The translations under genes and the position numbers were made by a program. The notes beneath the pieces are model-generated. The model worked only from the letters and a program-made list of their open reading frames with translations, searched no databases and had not been told where the DNA came from. From Pseudobdellovibrionaceae bacterium (GTDB lineage: Bacteria > Bdellovibrionota > Bdellovibrionia > Bdellovibrionales > UBA1609), in the NCBI GenBank assembly GCA_023898385.1, contig CP060220.1, forward strand, positions 1,550,001-1,614,000: DNA of 64,000 bases. The letters run 5' to 3'. Each line of letters starts with the position of its first letter. Positions within the stretch are counted from its first letter, which is position 1. Of the stretch, positions 36,196 through 45,136 are shown piece after piece.

Positions 36196-37524
36196 ATGCC
36201 GTGGTATCGAAAGCTACATTGGAGAATCATTTTAGGTCTAGTGTTCGGCCTATTGTTTGGAGTGATCGCCGCTGCTAGTGGCTGGGGCTCATTCACCGCC
36301 AATTGGATTGCGCCTCTTGGCACTATATTTATTAATCTTTTAAAACTCATCGCTGTCCCATTGGTGATTGCTTCTTTGGTGACCGGTGTGGCGTCGCTAT
36401 CTGATATCGGCAAACTCTCTCGTATTGGTGGCAAGACCATCTCCATTTATATACTGACAACGGCGGTGGCCGTGACTATCGGGCTTGTGGTCGTCAATAT
36501 CTTTGAACCTGGGTACAGTGTGCCGGCAGACCTTCGCGATAGCTTGCAGGCGTCCTATGAGGGTGCGGCCACATCAAAGTTTGCGGCTGCAGAATCTGCA
36601 AAACAGCGCGGGCCGCTGCAACCTATTGTGGATATGGTGCCAAGTAACTTTTTTGAATCAGCGGCAGATAATCGCAATATGTTGCAAGTGGTGTTTGTTG
36701 CCATACTTCTAGGGATTGGTTTAATTCAGGTCAGTGAAAAGCGGGCTCAACCAGTGGTAGATGTGTTTCATGGCCTCAACGATGTGGTGATTCGAATTGT
36801 GGACATTATCATGCTTATGGCGCCAGTGGGGGTATTTGCTCTGATCGCCGACACAATCACTTCAGTAGCTGGCGACGACTTAGGAAATGTTCTCGCGCTG
36901 CTGCAGGCGCTTGGCTACTATTGCTTCGTCGTGATTATCGGACTAGCCATTCACACTTTTGGTGTTATCCCTGCCGTGTTGAAATTATTTTCACCGATGA
37001 AAGTCTCCACTTTTTTTAAAGGCATTGCCCCGGCCCAAATGCTGGCATTCTCCACGAGCTCAAGTGGAGCCACTCTCCCCTTAACCATGGAGCGCTGTGA
37101 AGAAAAATTGGGCGTTTCCGAAGAAGTGTCATCCTTTGTGCTGCCTTTGGGTGCGACGATCAATATGGATGGCACAGCCTTGTATCAAGCTGTAGCCGCG
37201 GTGTTCATTGCACAAGCCTTGGGAATAGACTTAACTCTTGGCAATCAGCTCACCATTGTCTTAACGACGGTGCTCGCTTCCATCGGCACAGCCGCAGTGC
37301 CTGGCGCCGGTATTGTGATGTTAATTATAATCCTGGAATCCGTCGGTGTCCCCAGTACAGGTATCGCACTCATACTCGGCGTTGACAGAATACTCGATAT
37401 GCTTCGAACAACCACCAACATCACGGGTGATGCCATGGTTGCAACCATTGTGGCTGCCAGCGAAAATCAACTAGGTACTCCAAGCCTCGATGAAAAAGAA
37501 GACGAAGTGCGCCTGCACCGATAA
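36196..37524 (+). CDS. Dicarboxylate/amino acid:cation symporter (GltP/DctA, SLC1 type)
   Basis: A polytopic membrane protein of 442 residues. Family signatures are clear: the serine-rich hairpin FSTSSSGATLPLTMERCEE near residue 284, the sodium/substrate loop GATINMDGTALYQAVAAVF near residue 318, and DRILDMLRTTTNITGDAMVA near residue 396. It would import glutamate, aspartate or C4-dicarboxylates using protons or sodium. Substrate cannot be settled from motifs alone. Its stop codon abuts a REP palindrome, which may serve as transcript end. Confidence 0.92.
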   Translation: MPWYRKLHWRIILGLVFGLLFGVIAAASGWGSFTANWIAPLGTIFINLLKLIAVPLVIASLVTGVASLSDIGKLSRIGGKTISIYILTTAVAVTIGLVVVNIFEPGYSVPADLRDSLQASYEGAATSKFAAAESAKQRGPLQPIVDMVPSNFFESAADNRNMLQVVFVAILLGIGLIQVSEKRAQPVVDVFHGLNDVVIRIVDIIMLMAPVGVFALIADTITSVAGDDLGNVLALLQALGYYCFVVIIGLAIHTFGVIPAVLKLFSPMKVSTFFKGIAPAQMLAFSTSSSGATLPLTMERCEEKLGVSEEVSSFVLPLGATINMDGTALYQAVAAVFIAQALGIDLTLGNQLTIVLTTVLASIGTAAVPGAGIVMLIIILESVGVPSTGIALILGVDRILDMLRTTTNITGDAMVATIVAASENQLGTPSLDEKEDEVRLHR

Positions 37525-37664
37525 CCAAAAGGTATCGGATTACTTTTGGTAGCGCTCCCGCGTTAACACCGAAAGGTATCAGACTCCATGCGGTAGGTGA
37601 GGTCAGTCGAACCTAGCGTTACCACCAAAAGGTATCGGATTACTTTTGGTAGCGCATCCGCGTC
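37524..37664 (+). repeat. REP palindrome cluster, left of the RAYT gene
   Basis: One full repeat unit and one half unit. The core is ACCAAAAG-GTATCGGATTA-CTTTTGGT (8-bp stem, 37524-37550 and again from 37624), followed by AGCGCTCCCGCGTTAACACC and a second degenerate palindrome ending GGTAGGTGAGG. The same unit occurs in opposite orientation at 38892-39092. The first core begins on the stop codon of the transporter gene. Confidence 0.85.
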
Positions 37665-38072
37665 ACCCTTTCTTGGCGCATAGGACACCTACTGAGCCGG
37701 CAATTGCGGCACTTTTTTCTCTCCACTTACCCTTTATAGTATCTAAATTTATTGGTCGAAAATCTGCGGCACCATTTGCCTCGCCGCTAACCCTATTTAT
37801 TCTGGTCCCTTATTGATGGAAATTCCAAAAAATCAACAAATGGCTAATGCGCTCATAATTGAATTTTTCTCAACTAAAGAAACAACGGTCGTCACCAGGG
37901 TGCTTCACTCTAGGCGAATTCCTATACCAAATCAGGCAACAAAATCAGGAGTTTTCCGATCGCCTACAGGTATGAAATTGACTGTCCAGCGGTTGAGGAC
38001 CGTCCATGCCTAAGTCACATTTAAATCGTTTTTCTATTTATTGGTCACTTGATCTCACGCCATCAAAAATCA
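37665..38072. other. Non-coding stretch between REP cluster and RAYT gene
   Basis: About 400 AT-rich bases with no convincing gene. Two similar ~37-base stretches near 37706 and 37766 (GCGGCAC followed by T-rich sequence and CTAACCC or CTTACCC) look like a degenerate direct repeat. Confidence 0.4.
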
Positions 38073-38708
38073 CTAATATCTAACAATCTCCAGAGGGTTA
38101 CTTTCTCGGGTGCTTCTGATTTTGGATAACTTAAACACTGGACGCGATAAGGCTGTTTTCACAAATTGATAACTCTCTATATCCGGTTTTTCATTCAGCC
38201 AATCTAAGGTGCATTCAACATTTTCAAAAAGTATTTCATCATCAACTACAGGAATAACGATTTGTCGCATCCCTAATAACCCAGACAAAGTCGAAAATTC
38301 ATATTCTTCAACATAACGACAGCACCCTGCCTCCACAGGATTTCGATACACGTATTTGTAAGCATGAGTGAGGTAGTGAAATGAAGTTAAACATGACCTA
38401 AAATATCTGCTGCTATAGACCTGATTGATTCGACCAGCATCTTTGGCTATTTGGCGACTTGTTTCTCGTAGAAAGTATTGCATCGCTGGAGCCATGTTGG
38501 ATCCTGGAAATCTGGCGATCAAATGAAAATGGTTTGCCATCAACACGAAGCTGTATATTTCTATGTCAAACTGCCTACTGATTAGATACAGGAAATCCTG
38601 CATTATGGCCCAAGTGTGATCAAGCCGCAAAAACCACTCTCGGTTTATGCATCTCGCAGATAAATGAAAAGGATAATCTGGGTTTTCAATGTGTTTTTTT
38701 CTTGCCAT
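38073..38708 (-). mobile_element. REP-associated tyrosine transposase (RAYT, Y1/IS200-like)
   Basis: The protein (about 211 residues from the ATG at 38708) contains SFVLMANHFHLIARFP, the HUH motif of Y1 transposases. YKYVYRNPVEAGCCR lies near residue 100 and contains the likely catalytic tyrosine. The N-terminus YPFHLSARCINREWFL is also typical of Tnp_REP proteins. Such enzymes nick single-stranded DNA at REP palindromes, and two clusters of such palindromes flank this gene. An upstream TTG (38750) would extend it by 14 residues. Codon use is more AT-rich than its neighbours. It appears intact. Confidence 0.88.
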
Positions 38709-38891
38709 AGGGCCCAGTAGTGCAAACTGGAGACCTAACCTCTTTGGCAATAAAAGCCAATCACAGAATAATTAAACGTCCGAGTGGTACCTCAATATTC
38801 CGATGCCACGGACATAACAAAACACCACATCCATGCCAATAATCTATTGTCACCAATGATAACTGGCCGTCTAACATTGAGCTTGCAAGGT

Positions 38892-39092
38892 CTTACCTAC
38901 CGAAGGGAATCTGATACCTTTCGGTGTTAACGCGGCAGCGCTACCAAAGGTGATCCGATACCTTTTGGTTGGCCTCACCTACCGCAGGGAATCCAGCACC
39001 TTTCGGTGTTAACGCGGCAGCGCTACCAAAGGTAACCCGATACCTTTTGGTGACGCGGGAGCGCTACCAAAAGTAATCCGATACCTTTTGGT
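38892..39092 (-). repeat. REP palindrome cluster, right of the RAYT gene
   Basis: Two full units and one half unit in inverted orientation relative to 37524-37664. The outermost half unit (39053-39092) is an exact reverse complement of the left outermost one over about 40 bases (ACGCGGGAGCGCTACC...CCTTTTGGT). The inner units carry compensating-looking changes (CTACCAAAGG with CCTTTTGG). The cluster ends at the stop codon of the M16 peptidase gene. Confidence 0.85.
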
Positions 39093-40483
39093 TATTGCAT
39101 TACTGAGTCGTATGAAATGGAGCTTGCTTCGCCTAAGGGGTTTAGCTGGTCTGTCACTTTTTCTTTTGGCGCATGCACGACGATTTTCATTTTATCGGGA
39201 TGAAAATAAGCTTGAATCACTCGATTCACATCACTTCTTGAGATGTTGTCGATGTCTTCTAGAAAATTTGACAAGTACGAATCCGGTACCCCGTAATACC
39301 TAAGCTGTAGCAGGTTGCTTGCCGTGAGTTCTGCTGTTTCAAGGGCCCTTGGAAATTGGCCTTTGATTAATGCTTTGGCATTTTCCACTTCTTCTTTGGT
39401 GACGCCATCTTTTTTAAATTTATCGATGACTGCCAAGCTCTCTTTCACCGTGTCCCCCACCTTATCAACACGAGTGAATGTGGACACAATAAATGGCCCC
39501 TGGTCCCTTCTTGCATCAAACTCTGATGAAACTCCGTAGGTCAGTCCCCGCTTAATCCTTATCTCATCCATGAGTCGGCTAGCAAAACCTCCGCCGAGGA
39601 TGGTGTTGGCCACTTTTAGAGCCAAATAATCAGGATGTTTTCTTGGAATACCAATGTGCGCCAATCGAATCTGGGCCTGCCCCAGATCTCCTTTGTCCAC
39701 TATTTGAATTTGGATTTTGTCGATCTGCGGGATGCTCGACAACACGGGACCCGACACAGGAGCTTGATCCCAGCCATCAAAATACCCCTCTAGTCGCATC
39801 ATGATGTCATCATCAAAATCACCAACCACCGCAAGATCCACATTGTTCGGCCGAATGAATTTTTGATAATGGTTAACAATGTCCTGGCGCTTAATGGCGA
39901 CTACACCATCTTTTGTTCCTGATGAAGAATAGCTGTAAGGGTGGGTCTCATAGAGGTATTTCTCTATGGCCAAGCTCGCCACAGAAGAGGGGTCATCTAA
40001 AATCGATGCAAAGGCTGAAAGAGTTTGTTTTTTATATCGATCCACTTCTGTTTGCGTAAACACTGGACGAACGATCACTTCAGAAAAGTTTTTGAGAAGT
40101 TCAGACTGATGGGATGACAGCGTGGAGGCTTGAAACAGCGTAAAATCACTTGTTACTGATGCCGAAAATTCACTTCCAATTTGACCAAAGGACTCGGCCA
40201 CTTCTGTGGCTGACATGCTCTTCGTCCCTTTACTCATTAATCCCGCCACCATACTGGTCAAACCTTTTTTATCTTTAGGGTCAGACACGCTACCGGTCCT
40301 CACGAGCATCATCATTGTAAAGTACGGCAATCCACTATCTTTAATGAGTAGAACCCTCATTCCATTTTTGGTGGTCAAATCTTTGTACGAACGAAGCTTA
40401 AAATCCTTGTGAGATTTTGAACCCGAGGCACATCCTTGAAGCAAAACAGAAAATGCAAAAATAATACTAACAACTACTTTCAT
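39092..40483 (-). CDS. M16-family peptidase-like lipoprotein lacking the zinc motif
   Basis: A lipobox (SVLLQGC) ends the signal sequence. The chain has the M16 two-domain layout: NGMRVLLIKDSGLPYFTMMM, a C-terminal half with AHIGIPRKHPDYLALKVAN, and GGGFASRLMDEIRIKRGLTY, the R/Y motif of the partner domain. Where HxxEH should be, the sequence is KGLTSMVAGLMSKGT, so it is almost certainly not a zinc enzyme itself. M16B peptidases commonly work as a pair of active and inactive subunits, and the active one is the upstream neighbour 14 bases away. Confidence 0.85.
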   Translation of the reverse strand: MKVVVSIIFAFSVLLQGCASGSKSHKDFKLRSYKDLTTKNGMRVLLIKDSGLPYFTMMMLVRTGSVSDPKDKKGLTSMVAGLMSKGTKSMSATEVAESFGQIGSEFSASVTSDFTLFQASTLSSHQSELLKNFSEVIVRPVFTQTEVDRYKKQTLSAFASILDDPSSVASLAIEKYLYETHPYSYSSSGTKDGVVAIKRQDIVNHYQKFIRPNNVDLAVVGDFDDDIMMRLEGYFDGWDQAPVSGPVLSSIPQIDKIQIQIVDKGDLGQAQIRLAHIGIPRKHPDYLALKVANTILGGGFASRLMDEIRIKRGLTYGVSSEFDARRDQGPFIVSTFTRVDKVGDTVKESLAVIDKFKKDGVTKEEVENAKALIKGQFPRALETAELTASNLLQLRYYGVPDSYLSNFLEDIDNISRSDVNRVIQAYFHPDKMKIVVHAPKEKVTDQLNPLGEASSISYDSVMQ

Positions 40484-40496
40484 CGCCCGGTTCCCC

Positions 40497-41852
40497 TTAT
40501 TTTTTTGGTAATACTTGAATCACTGATTGTTTCTTTGGAACCAAATACTTATTTGCTACTCGCATAATATCTTGCTTAGACACGGCATTGTACCGGTCAA
40601 TGTCCTTAAACATCTCTGAATAGTCGCTAAACAAAATTTCGTTTAAAGCCATCAACCGAGCCTTGCCCGCCACTGTTTTCATAGAGTCCACATATCCCTT
40701 AATGACCATGGTCTTTGCTTTCTCTAGCTCTTTATCTGACACCGGGGTGGTTCTGAGTTTCGACAGCTGGTTCTGATAGTGCCGGAGCGCCGTGGTGGAG
40801 CTTTTGCCTGGCTTTAGCGACAAAATGGATGCACACACACCCTCCTCGGCCATACTGTAAGCAAAGGAACTGGTCGAAGAAGCCAATTGTTTTTCATAGA
40901 CTAAATCTTTATAAAGTCGGCTCGACGAACCTTCTCCGAGAATACTTGACATTAAGTCAAGGGCAAAAACGTCATCCTCGCCAGACTTCGGACACAAATA
41001 GCTCACGGCCACAGTGGCATTTTGAACATCTTTGCGAATTGTGGTTTTTCTTGGGGCACCCTGCTCTGGTTCTTTAACGAACTTGGGGGCTGGTATGGAC
41101 TGCGCGGGGATCTTTGAATAGTATTCTGTGATTAATTTTTTGGCCTCTTTTGTGTCTACCGCACCTGCAACCACAACTACAGAATTATTAGGAGCATAAT
41201 AAATACGATAAAAGTCTTTCATATCTTGCATGGATGCCGCATTGAGGTCTTTCATTGAACCCACCACGGGCCAACGATAAGGATGAACTTTATAAACCGT
41301 AGAAAATAATGATTCCCAGATCGTGCCCATGACATTATTTTCTGTTCGAAAACGTCGCTCTTCTTTAACAACTTCTCGCTCGCTATTGATTTCAGACTGT
41401 ACAAAATTCAGGTTAACTAAACGATCCGACTCGATATCTACTACCAGGGGGAGCTTGCCAGAGGGGAGATTGGTGTAATACCCCGTATAGTCTCGATTGG
41501 TGAATGCGTTGTTTGACCCCCCATTGCCTTGAATTAGTTTTTCGTAGTCTTTTCCGGGATGCTTGTCGGTACCCTTGAACATAAGGTGCTCAAAAAAATG
41601 GGCTAAGCCCGTGCGACCTGGTTGTTCATGCCTTGATCCCACCCGAAACCACTGGTGATAACTAAAAATGGGCGACGAATGATCTTCGTGAATCAAAACA
41701 GTCAGGCCATTGTTCAATTTAAATTTTTCTACAGGAAATCGAATTTGATCTGCCACTGAAACCGTATGGCTAGACTCTATATCAGCCCAAGTTGGTAATC
41801 CCAAGAAAACACCAACCCCAAGTACGAATAGGCACGTAAAAGCTCGTTTCAC
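40497..41852 (-). CDS. M16-family zinc metallopeptidase, catalytic subunit
   Basis: A signal peptide (MKRAFTCLFVLGVGVFLGL, ending near TWA) precedes the M16 domain. The inverted zinc motif HFFEHLMFKGT lies near residue 83 and the third ligand glutamate in SEREVVKEERRFR near residue 157. The C-terminal half carries the SSRLYKDLVYEKQLA motif. At 451 residues it is standard for bacterial exported M16 peptidases related to PqqL and mitochondrial processing peptidase. It is exported to the periplasm, and probably partners the lipoprotein encoded just downstream. Confidence 0.9.
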   Translation of the reverse strand: MKRAFTCLFVLGVGVFLGLPTWADIESSHTVSVADQIRFPVEKFKLNNGLTVLIHEDHSSPIFSYHQWFRVGSRHEQPGRTGLAHFFEHLMFKGTDKHPGKDYEKLIQGNGGSNNAFTNRDYTGYYTNLPSGKLPLVVDIESDRLVNLNFVQSEINSEREVVKEERRFRTENNVMGTIWESLFSTVYKVHPYRWPVVGSMKDLNAASMQDMKDFYRIYYAPNNSVVVVAGAVDTKEAKKLITEYYSKIPAQSIPAPKFVKEPEQGAPRKTTIRKDVQNATVAVSYLCPKSGEDDVFALDLMSSILGEGSSSRLYKDLVYEKQLASSTSSFAYSMAEEGVCASILSLKPGKSSTTALRHYQNQLSKLRTTPVSDKELEKAKTMVIKGYVDSMKTVAGKARLMALNEILFSDYSEMFKDIDRYNAVSKQDIMRVANKYLVPKKQSVIQVLPKK

Positions 41853-41957
41853 CCTCTCCCCCGTTCCTTAAAAAAACAACACAAGTCAAACCGTTGCATT
41901 AAGCCACTGAATAGAGCCAACACATTAATGTTTTAATATTGTACTTTTTTTTATTTG

Positions 41958-42455
41958 TTATTGTATCACAAAGTCAGAAAAATAGACGTTCTTCACCACA
42001 CCCCGGTCTAACATACTGTTGACCTGTGTGATGATTTGATTTTTCAAACGCAATTTACCCTGAACTGACTCAAGGTCTGTTAGCTTTTTACCATTAAGAA
42101 TTCGAACCACTGAATCCTGTGATTCTGAAGCTTTGCCCATAGCCTCTTCAAACCCTTCGGCGTCGAGCATTTCAAGGTTCACTTCAACCCGCACAATTCT
42201 ACGCGGCAAGCCGTCAAGGTTGGTTGTGAACGAGCCTAAGTTATACATCACCGGTGTTCCTTGCAGACTCTCCCTGAACGAGGCCAATTCTCGGTTCAAA
42301 TCGCCTTCTGACACTTCAGGTGTTTTGTAACCCAGCGTTGATGAGTAAACCATAAATCCACCCGCACCCATTACGGCCAGATTAAGGGCTAAAAAGGCAA
42401 AACTCAGGATTTTAGCCATGTTTCGTGGTTTTGCTTGTTTTTCTTCTTCAGCCAT
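41958..42455 (-). CDS. fliL: Flagellar basal body-associated protein FliL
   Basis: One transmembrane segment near the N-terminus (ILSFAFLALNLAVMGAGGF) is followed by the periplasmic FliL domain. It ends MLDRGVVKNVYFSDFVIQ, the family hallmark. At 165 residues it is typical. FliL surrounds the stator units and affects torque. No other flagellar gene is near, so this is an isolated fliL, possibly one of several paralogues as in Bdellovibrio. Confidence 0.85.
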   Translation of the reverse strand: MAEEEKQAKPRNMAKILSFAFLALNLAVMGAGGFMVYSSTLGYKTPEVSEGDLNRELASFRESLQGTPVMYNLGSFTTNLDGLPRRIVRVEVNLEMLDAEGFEEAMGKASESQDSVVRILNGKKLTDLESVQGKLRLKNQIITQVNSMLDRGVVKNVYFSDFVIQ

Positions 42456-42637
42456 AGGTCACCTCTAGAGTATTTATCGGACCTACGCCCTAGGACTTAA
42501 GCACATCTAAAGGTTTTTTTTACTTTTCTTTGGTCTGTTTTGTTCAACTTATGGCCAGTTTAAGTGAATTGTCTCAAACCGACACGTGACGGGCCTACTT
42601 CTTGACTTCTACCATCCCCTCTCATTTAAATGGTCCT

Positions 42638-43696
42638 ATGGGTTTATTATTTGGCCAATTATTGATTTATGCACTATTAGCTGCGCAAGGGATGGGGCTT
42701 TCGCAAGCCTTGGCCGAAGACCCGCCATCTCAAGCGGCCGAGGCACCCCTCTCAATAGAGTCAGACCCTGAAGCTGTGATACCACCCAAGGGACTGGTCC
42801 CTACAAGTTTATTGCGGCTTGGCAACAAACAATATGCCTCCCGCTTTGCTTTACTTGCAGACAAAAGCCAACGCACACTGTCTGTGTGGGAACAGCAAGA
42901 GGACAAGCTTCATTTTGTATCAGCCTACCCCATGGATTTTGGAAGATCTGAAGGCGACAAACTCGTCTCTGGCGACAAAAAAACCCCTGAGGGAATCTAC
43001 TTCTTTGAAGAGATGCTTGAGGGTGAGTCCCTTAATTTTGATGAGTACGGCAAGCGGGCTTTCACCATGAACTACCCGAACTTTTTTGACTTACTTCAGG
43101 GCAAATCAGGGTCTGGAATATGGTTGCACGCGATTCCTGAGTCAAAGTCATTAAACCGAGGCTCAAGAGGCTGTTTGGTCGTAAGGAACGCCGTCATCGA
43201 TACTGTTGGCAAGTACATTGATCTTTCGAATACTCCCATAGTTGTCCAGCACAATGTCACTTATGTGTTCCCTGAAGAAAGAATTCAAAAGCAACAAACC
43301 CTGCAAAGTTGGCTCGACCGATGGCGCCTCAGTTGGCAAAGCCAAGACCTAGATAGCTATATGACTTTCTATAGTGAGAAGTTTCGGGGCAATAATATGT
43401 CAAAGGCTCAATGGCGCCGCTACAAAAAATCTCTCAACGAAAAATACAGTTCTATAGAGGTCAAAGTCGAACATCCCATAATATTGGCCAATGACTCTGA
43501 AGTTTTCTTTCGGTTTTTGCAGAAATACAAATCTGATCGGCTCAATGACACCGGAGAAAAACAACTTTTCGTGACAGGCCCTAACCAACAGAGTCTCGAA
43601 ATTCTTGGCGAGATCTGGTCACCTGTGAAAATCAAAAATGATGAAGTTGTAGCCCATCAGCAATCTGCAACTAGCAGCACGGCTGAAAATCTGTAA
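42638..43696 (+). CDS. Exported L,D-transpeptidase (YkuD) with NTF2-like C-terminal domain
   Basis: The ATG at 42638 gives a signal peptide (MGLLFGQLLIYALLAAQGMG, then LSQALA). A TTG at 42602 would lengthen it. The YkuD domain holds GDKKTPEGIYFF, WLHAIPESKSLNRGSRGCLV (catalytic His near 165, Cys near 179) and ends near residue 205. Residues ~220-330 (WLDRWRLSWQSQDLDSYMTF) form an NTF2-like domain seen in related transpeptidases. Such enzymes make 3-3 crosslinks or exchange D-amino acids in peptidoglycan. In Bdellovibrio, members of this family modify the prey wall, so this is a candidate predation enzyme. That last step is inference. Confidence 0.88.
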   Translation: MGLLFGQLLIYALLAAQGMGLSQALAEDPPSQAAEAPLSIESDPEAVIPPKGLVPTSLLRLGNKQYASRFALLADKSQRTLSVWEQQEDKLHFVSAYPMDFGRSEGDKLVSGDKKTPEGIYFFEEMLEGESLNFDEYGKRAFTMNYPNFFDLLQGKSGSGIWLHAIPESKSLNRGSRGCLVVRNAVIDTVGKYIDLSNTPIVVQHNVTYVFPEERIQKQQTLQSWLDRWRLSWQSQDLDSYMTFYSEKFRGNNMSKAQWRRYKKSLNEKYSSIEVKVEHPIILANDSEVFFRFLQKYKSDRLNDTGEKQLFVTGPNQQSLEILGEIWSPVKIKNDEVVAHQQSATSSTAENL

Positions 43697-43710
43697 AAAA
43701 AATATCAAAT

Positions 43711-43917
43711 TTAGTTCATGGATTCGGGCTCTCGGTATGATCCCATAAATGGAGAGTCTGTGAACTCAATGGCCATTTTCTCAACACGGTCAGAAAGATC
43801 CGTAAGACTCTCTTTGTGTTTTTTGTAATCGCCATCGGTGATATGACCCTGTCGGACATTGAAGGCAATGAGTCTCTTATCAAATTTTAGTTTATCCAAA
43901 TGTTTGCGTAGGCTCAT
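43711..43917 (-). CDS. Small cytoplasmic protein of unknown function
   Basis: An AGGAGA site lies six bases before the ATG at 43917, giving 68 residues: a basic helical N-terminus (MSLRKHLDKLKFDKRLIAFN), then GHITDGDYKKHKESLTDLSD. The IxDxDYKKHxxSLPD-like pattern is reminiscent of short conserved proteins in delta-proteobacterial and Bdellovibrio genomes, but I cannot name the family. It follows the rhomboid gene closely on the same strand. Confidence 0.6.
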   Translation of the reverse strand: MSLRKHLDKLKFDKRLIAFNVRQGHITDGDYKKHKESLTDLSDRVEKMAIEFTDSPFMGSYREPESMN

Positions 43918-43935
43918 AGGTCTCCTCACCTCGTT

Positions 43936-44694
43936 TTAATTCCAGTACCTCGGAGGACGATCGCCTTGATCATCGCCCAAGCGATCATTGTCTACCACCA
44001 ATCGAAGCTTCCGTCCATACTTGCGCTTGGGCTTTTTGCGACCCGCACTGCCACCGCCCCGCCTTTGCGCCAAATACAGTAAATACAAAAAACCCGTGGC
44101 CAGGCCGCCCAAGTGACAAAGGGTGGCTACTGGCCCCGTGGGCCCCGATGACAACAGGGTCACAAGCTCTATGCCCCCCAATATCATAACCAAATGCTTG
44201 GCCTTCATGGGGAACATCATCATAAAATACATGACTCGATCCCCGAAGATCATCCCGTAGGCCAACAATAACCCGTAAACCGCTCCAGAGGCCCCAACTA
44301 CAGGAACCCCAAGCACATAGGCCTGATTGGTTAACCAGAAGTAGAGAATGGCTCCCACGGTATAAATCACTGCAGCACCCACTCCACAGACGAGGTAGTA
44401 GGTCAGAAAAAAGCGAGAACCCCATCGAAGCTCGAGCTCAGCCCCCAGCCACCAAAGTAGCAGCATATTAAACAAGATATGAAAAATCTCTGATCCCGAA
44501 TGCAAAAACATGTAAGTAAATGGCTGCCATAAATAAAAGCGAAACACTGTCGAGTCTGGAATAAGGCCAAAATACTCAAACACCACCCTAGAATGTAAAA
44601 CCAGCTCCTGCAGACCAATTACAAGCAACAGCCAAATACCCACGTTTAATATCAGCAGTTTTTTGACCATTGGAGTGACCGGCGCCGGTTGCAT
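43936..44694 (-). CDS. Rhomboid-family intramembrane serine protease
   Basis: Six hydrophobic segments are visible. The catalytic serine motif GASGAVYGLLLAYG is near residue 133, and the catalytic His lies in CHLGGLATGFLYLLY near residue 192. The loop motif WQPFTYMFLHSG (near 56) and the ELELRWGSRFFLTYY segment are also family features. The ATG at 44694 is preferred over a TTG at 44709. The C-terminal ~50 residues are a basic, cytoplasmic-looking tail (GRKKPKRKYGRKLR). Substrates are unknown. The gene is the last of a run with mce and the HIT gene. Confidence 0.9.
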   Translation of the reverse strand: MQPAPVTPMVKKLLILNVGIWLLLVIGLQELVLHSRVVFEYFGLIPDSTVFRFYLWQPFTYMFLHSGSEIFHILFNMLLLWWLGAELELRWGSRFFLTYYLVCGVGAAVIYTVGAILYFWLTNQAYVLGVPVVGASGAVYGLLLAYGMIFGDRVMYFMMMFPMKAKHLVMILGGIELVTLLSSGPTGPVATLCHLGGLATGFLYLLYLAQRRGGGSAGRKKPKRKYGRKLRLVVDNDRLGDDQGDRPPRYWN

Positions 44695-44701
44695 TGCATA
44701 A

Positions 44702-45136
44702 TTACGCAAGACCTTCTCCCTTCGGAGGCTGGCTCAACTCGACCAAGACACCGCCTGCCGCTGACGGGTGAACAAATGCCACTTGGCAACCATGGGCCCC
44801 TGGGCGCGGAATATCATTTATCAAACGAATATTTGATGCCACTAACTTTGAAATGGCCTCATTGATATCAGCCACTCGCAAACAAAAGTGATGAACCCCT
44901 GGGCCTCGCTTAGCCAAAAATTTTGCCACGGGACTGTCTTCTGACATTGGCTCTAAAAGCTCAATGCGGGCCTGATTGGCCAGCTCAAACATGCCCACTC
45001 GAACTTTTTCGGTGACCACTTCCTCCACGTGCATTTCTTTAAAACCTAAAGCTTCATAAAACTTTTTGCCTTCAGCCAATGAGGCTACAGCAATTCCCAC
45101 GTGATCAAAGGCGTATTGTATCGGCAGATCAAACAT
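44702..45136 (-). CDS. mce: Methylmalonyl-CoA epimerase (VOC family)
   Basis: The vicinal-oxygen-chelate fold shows in the paired motifs FDHVGIAVASLAEGKKFYEA and GPGVHHFCLRVADINEAISK, with metal ligands His and Glu (ELLEP, VLVELSQPP). At 144 residues it is typical. It interconverts (R)- and (S)-methylmalonyl-CoA between propionyl-CoA carboxylase and the mutase, neither of which is in the window. Its start shares a base with the HIT gene stop (TAATG). Confidence 0.85.
   Translation of the reverse strand: MFDLPIQYAFDHVGIAVASLAEGKKFYEALGFKEMHVEEVVTEKVRVGMFELANQARIELLEPMSEDSPVAKFLAKRGPGVHHFCLRVADINEAISKLVASNIRLINDIPRPGAHGCQVAFVHPSAAGGVLVELSQPPKGEGLA

Noticed and set aside
37813..38013. 66-codon frame beside the RAYT gene
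   Set aside because: Short, no ribosome site, inside mobile-element flank.
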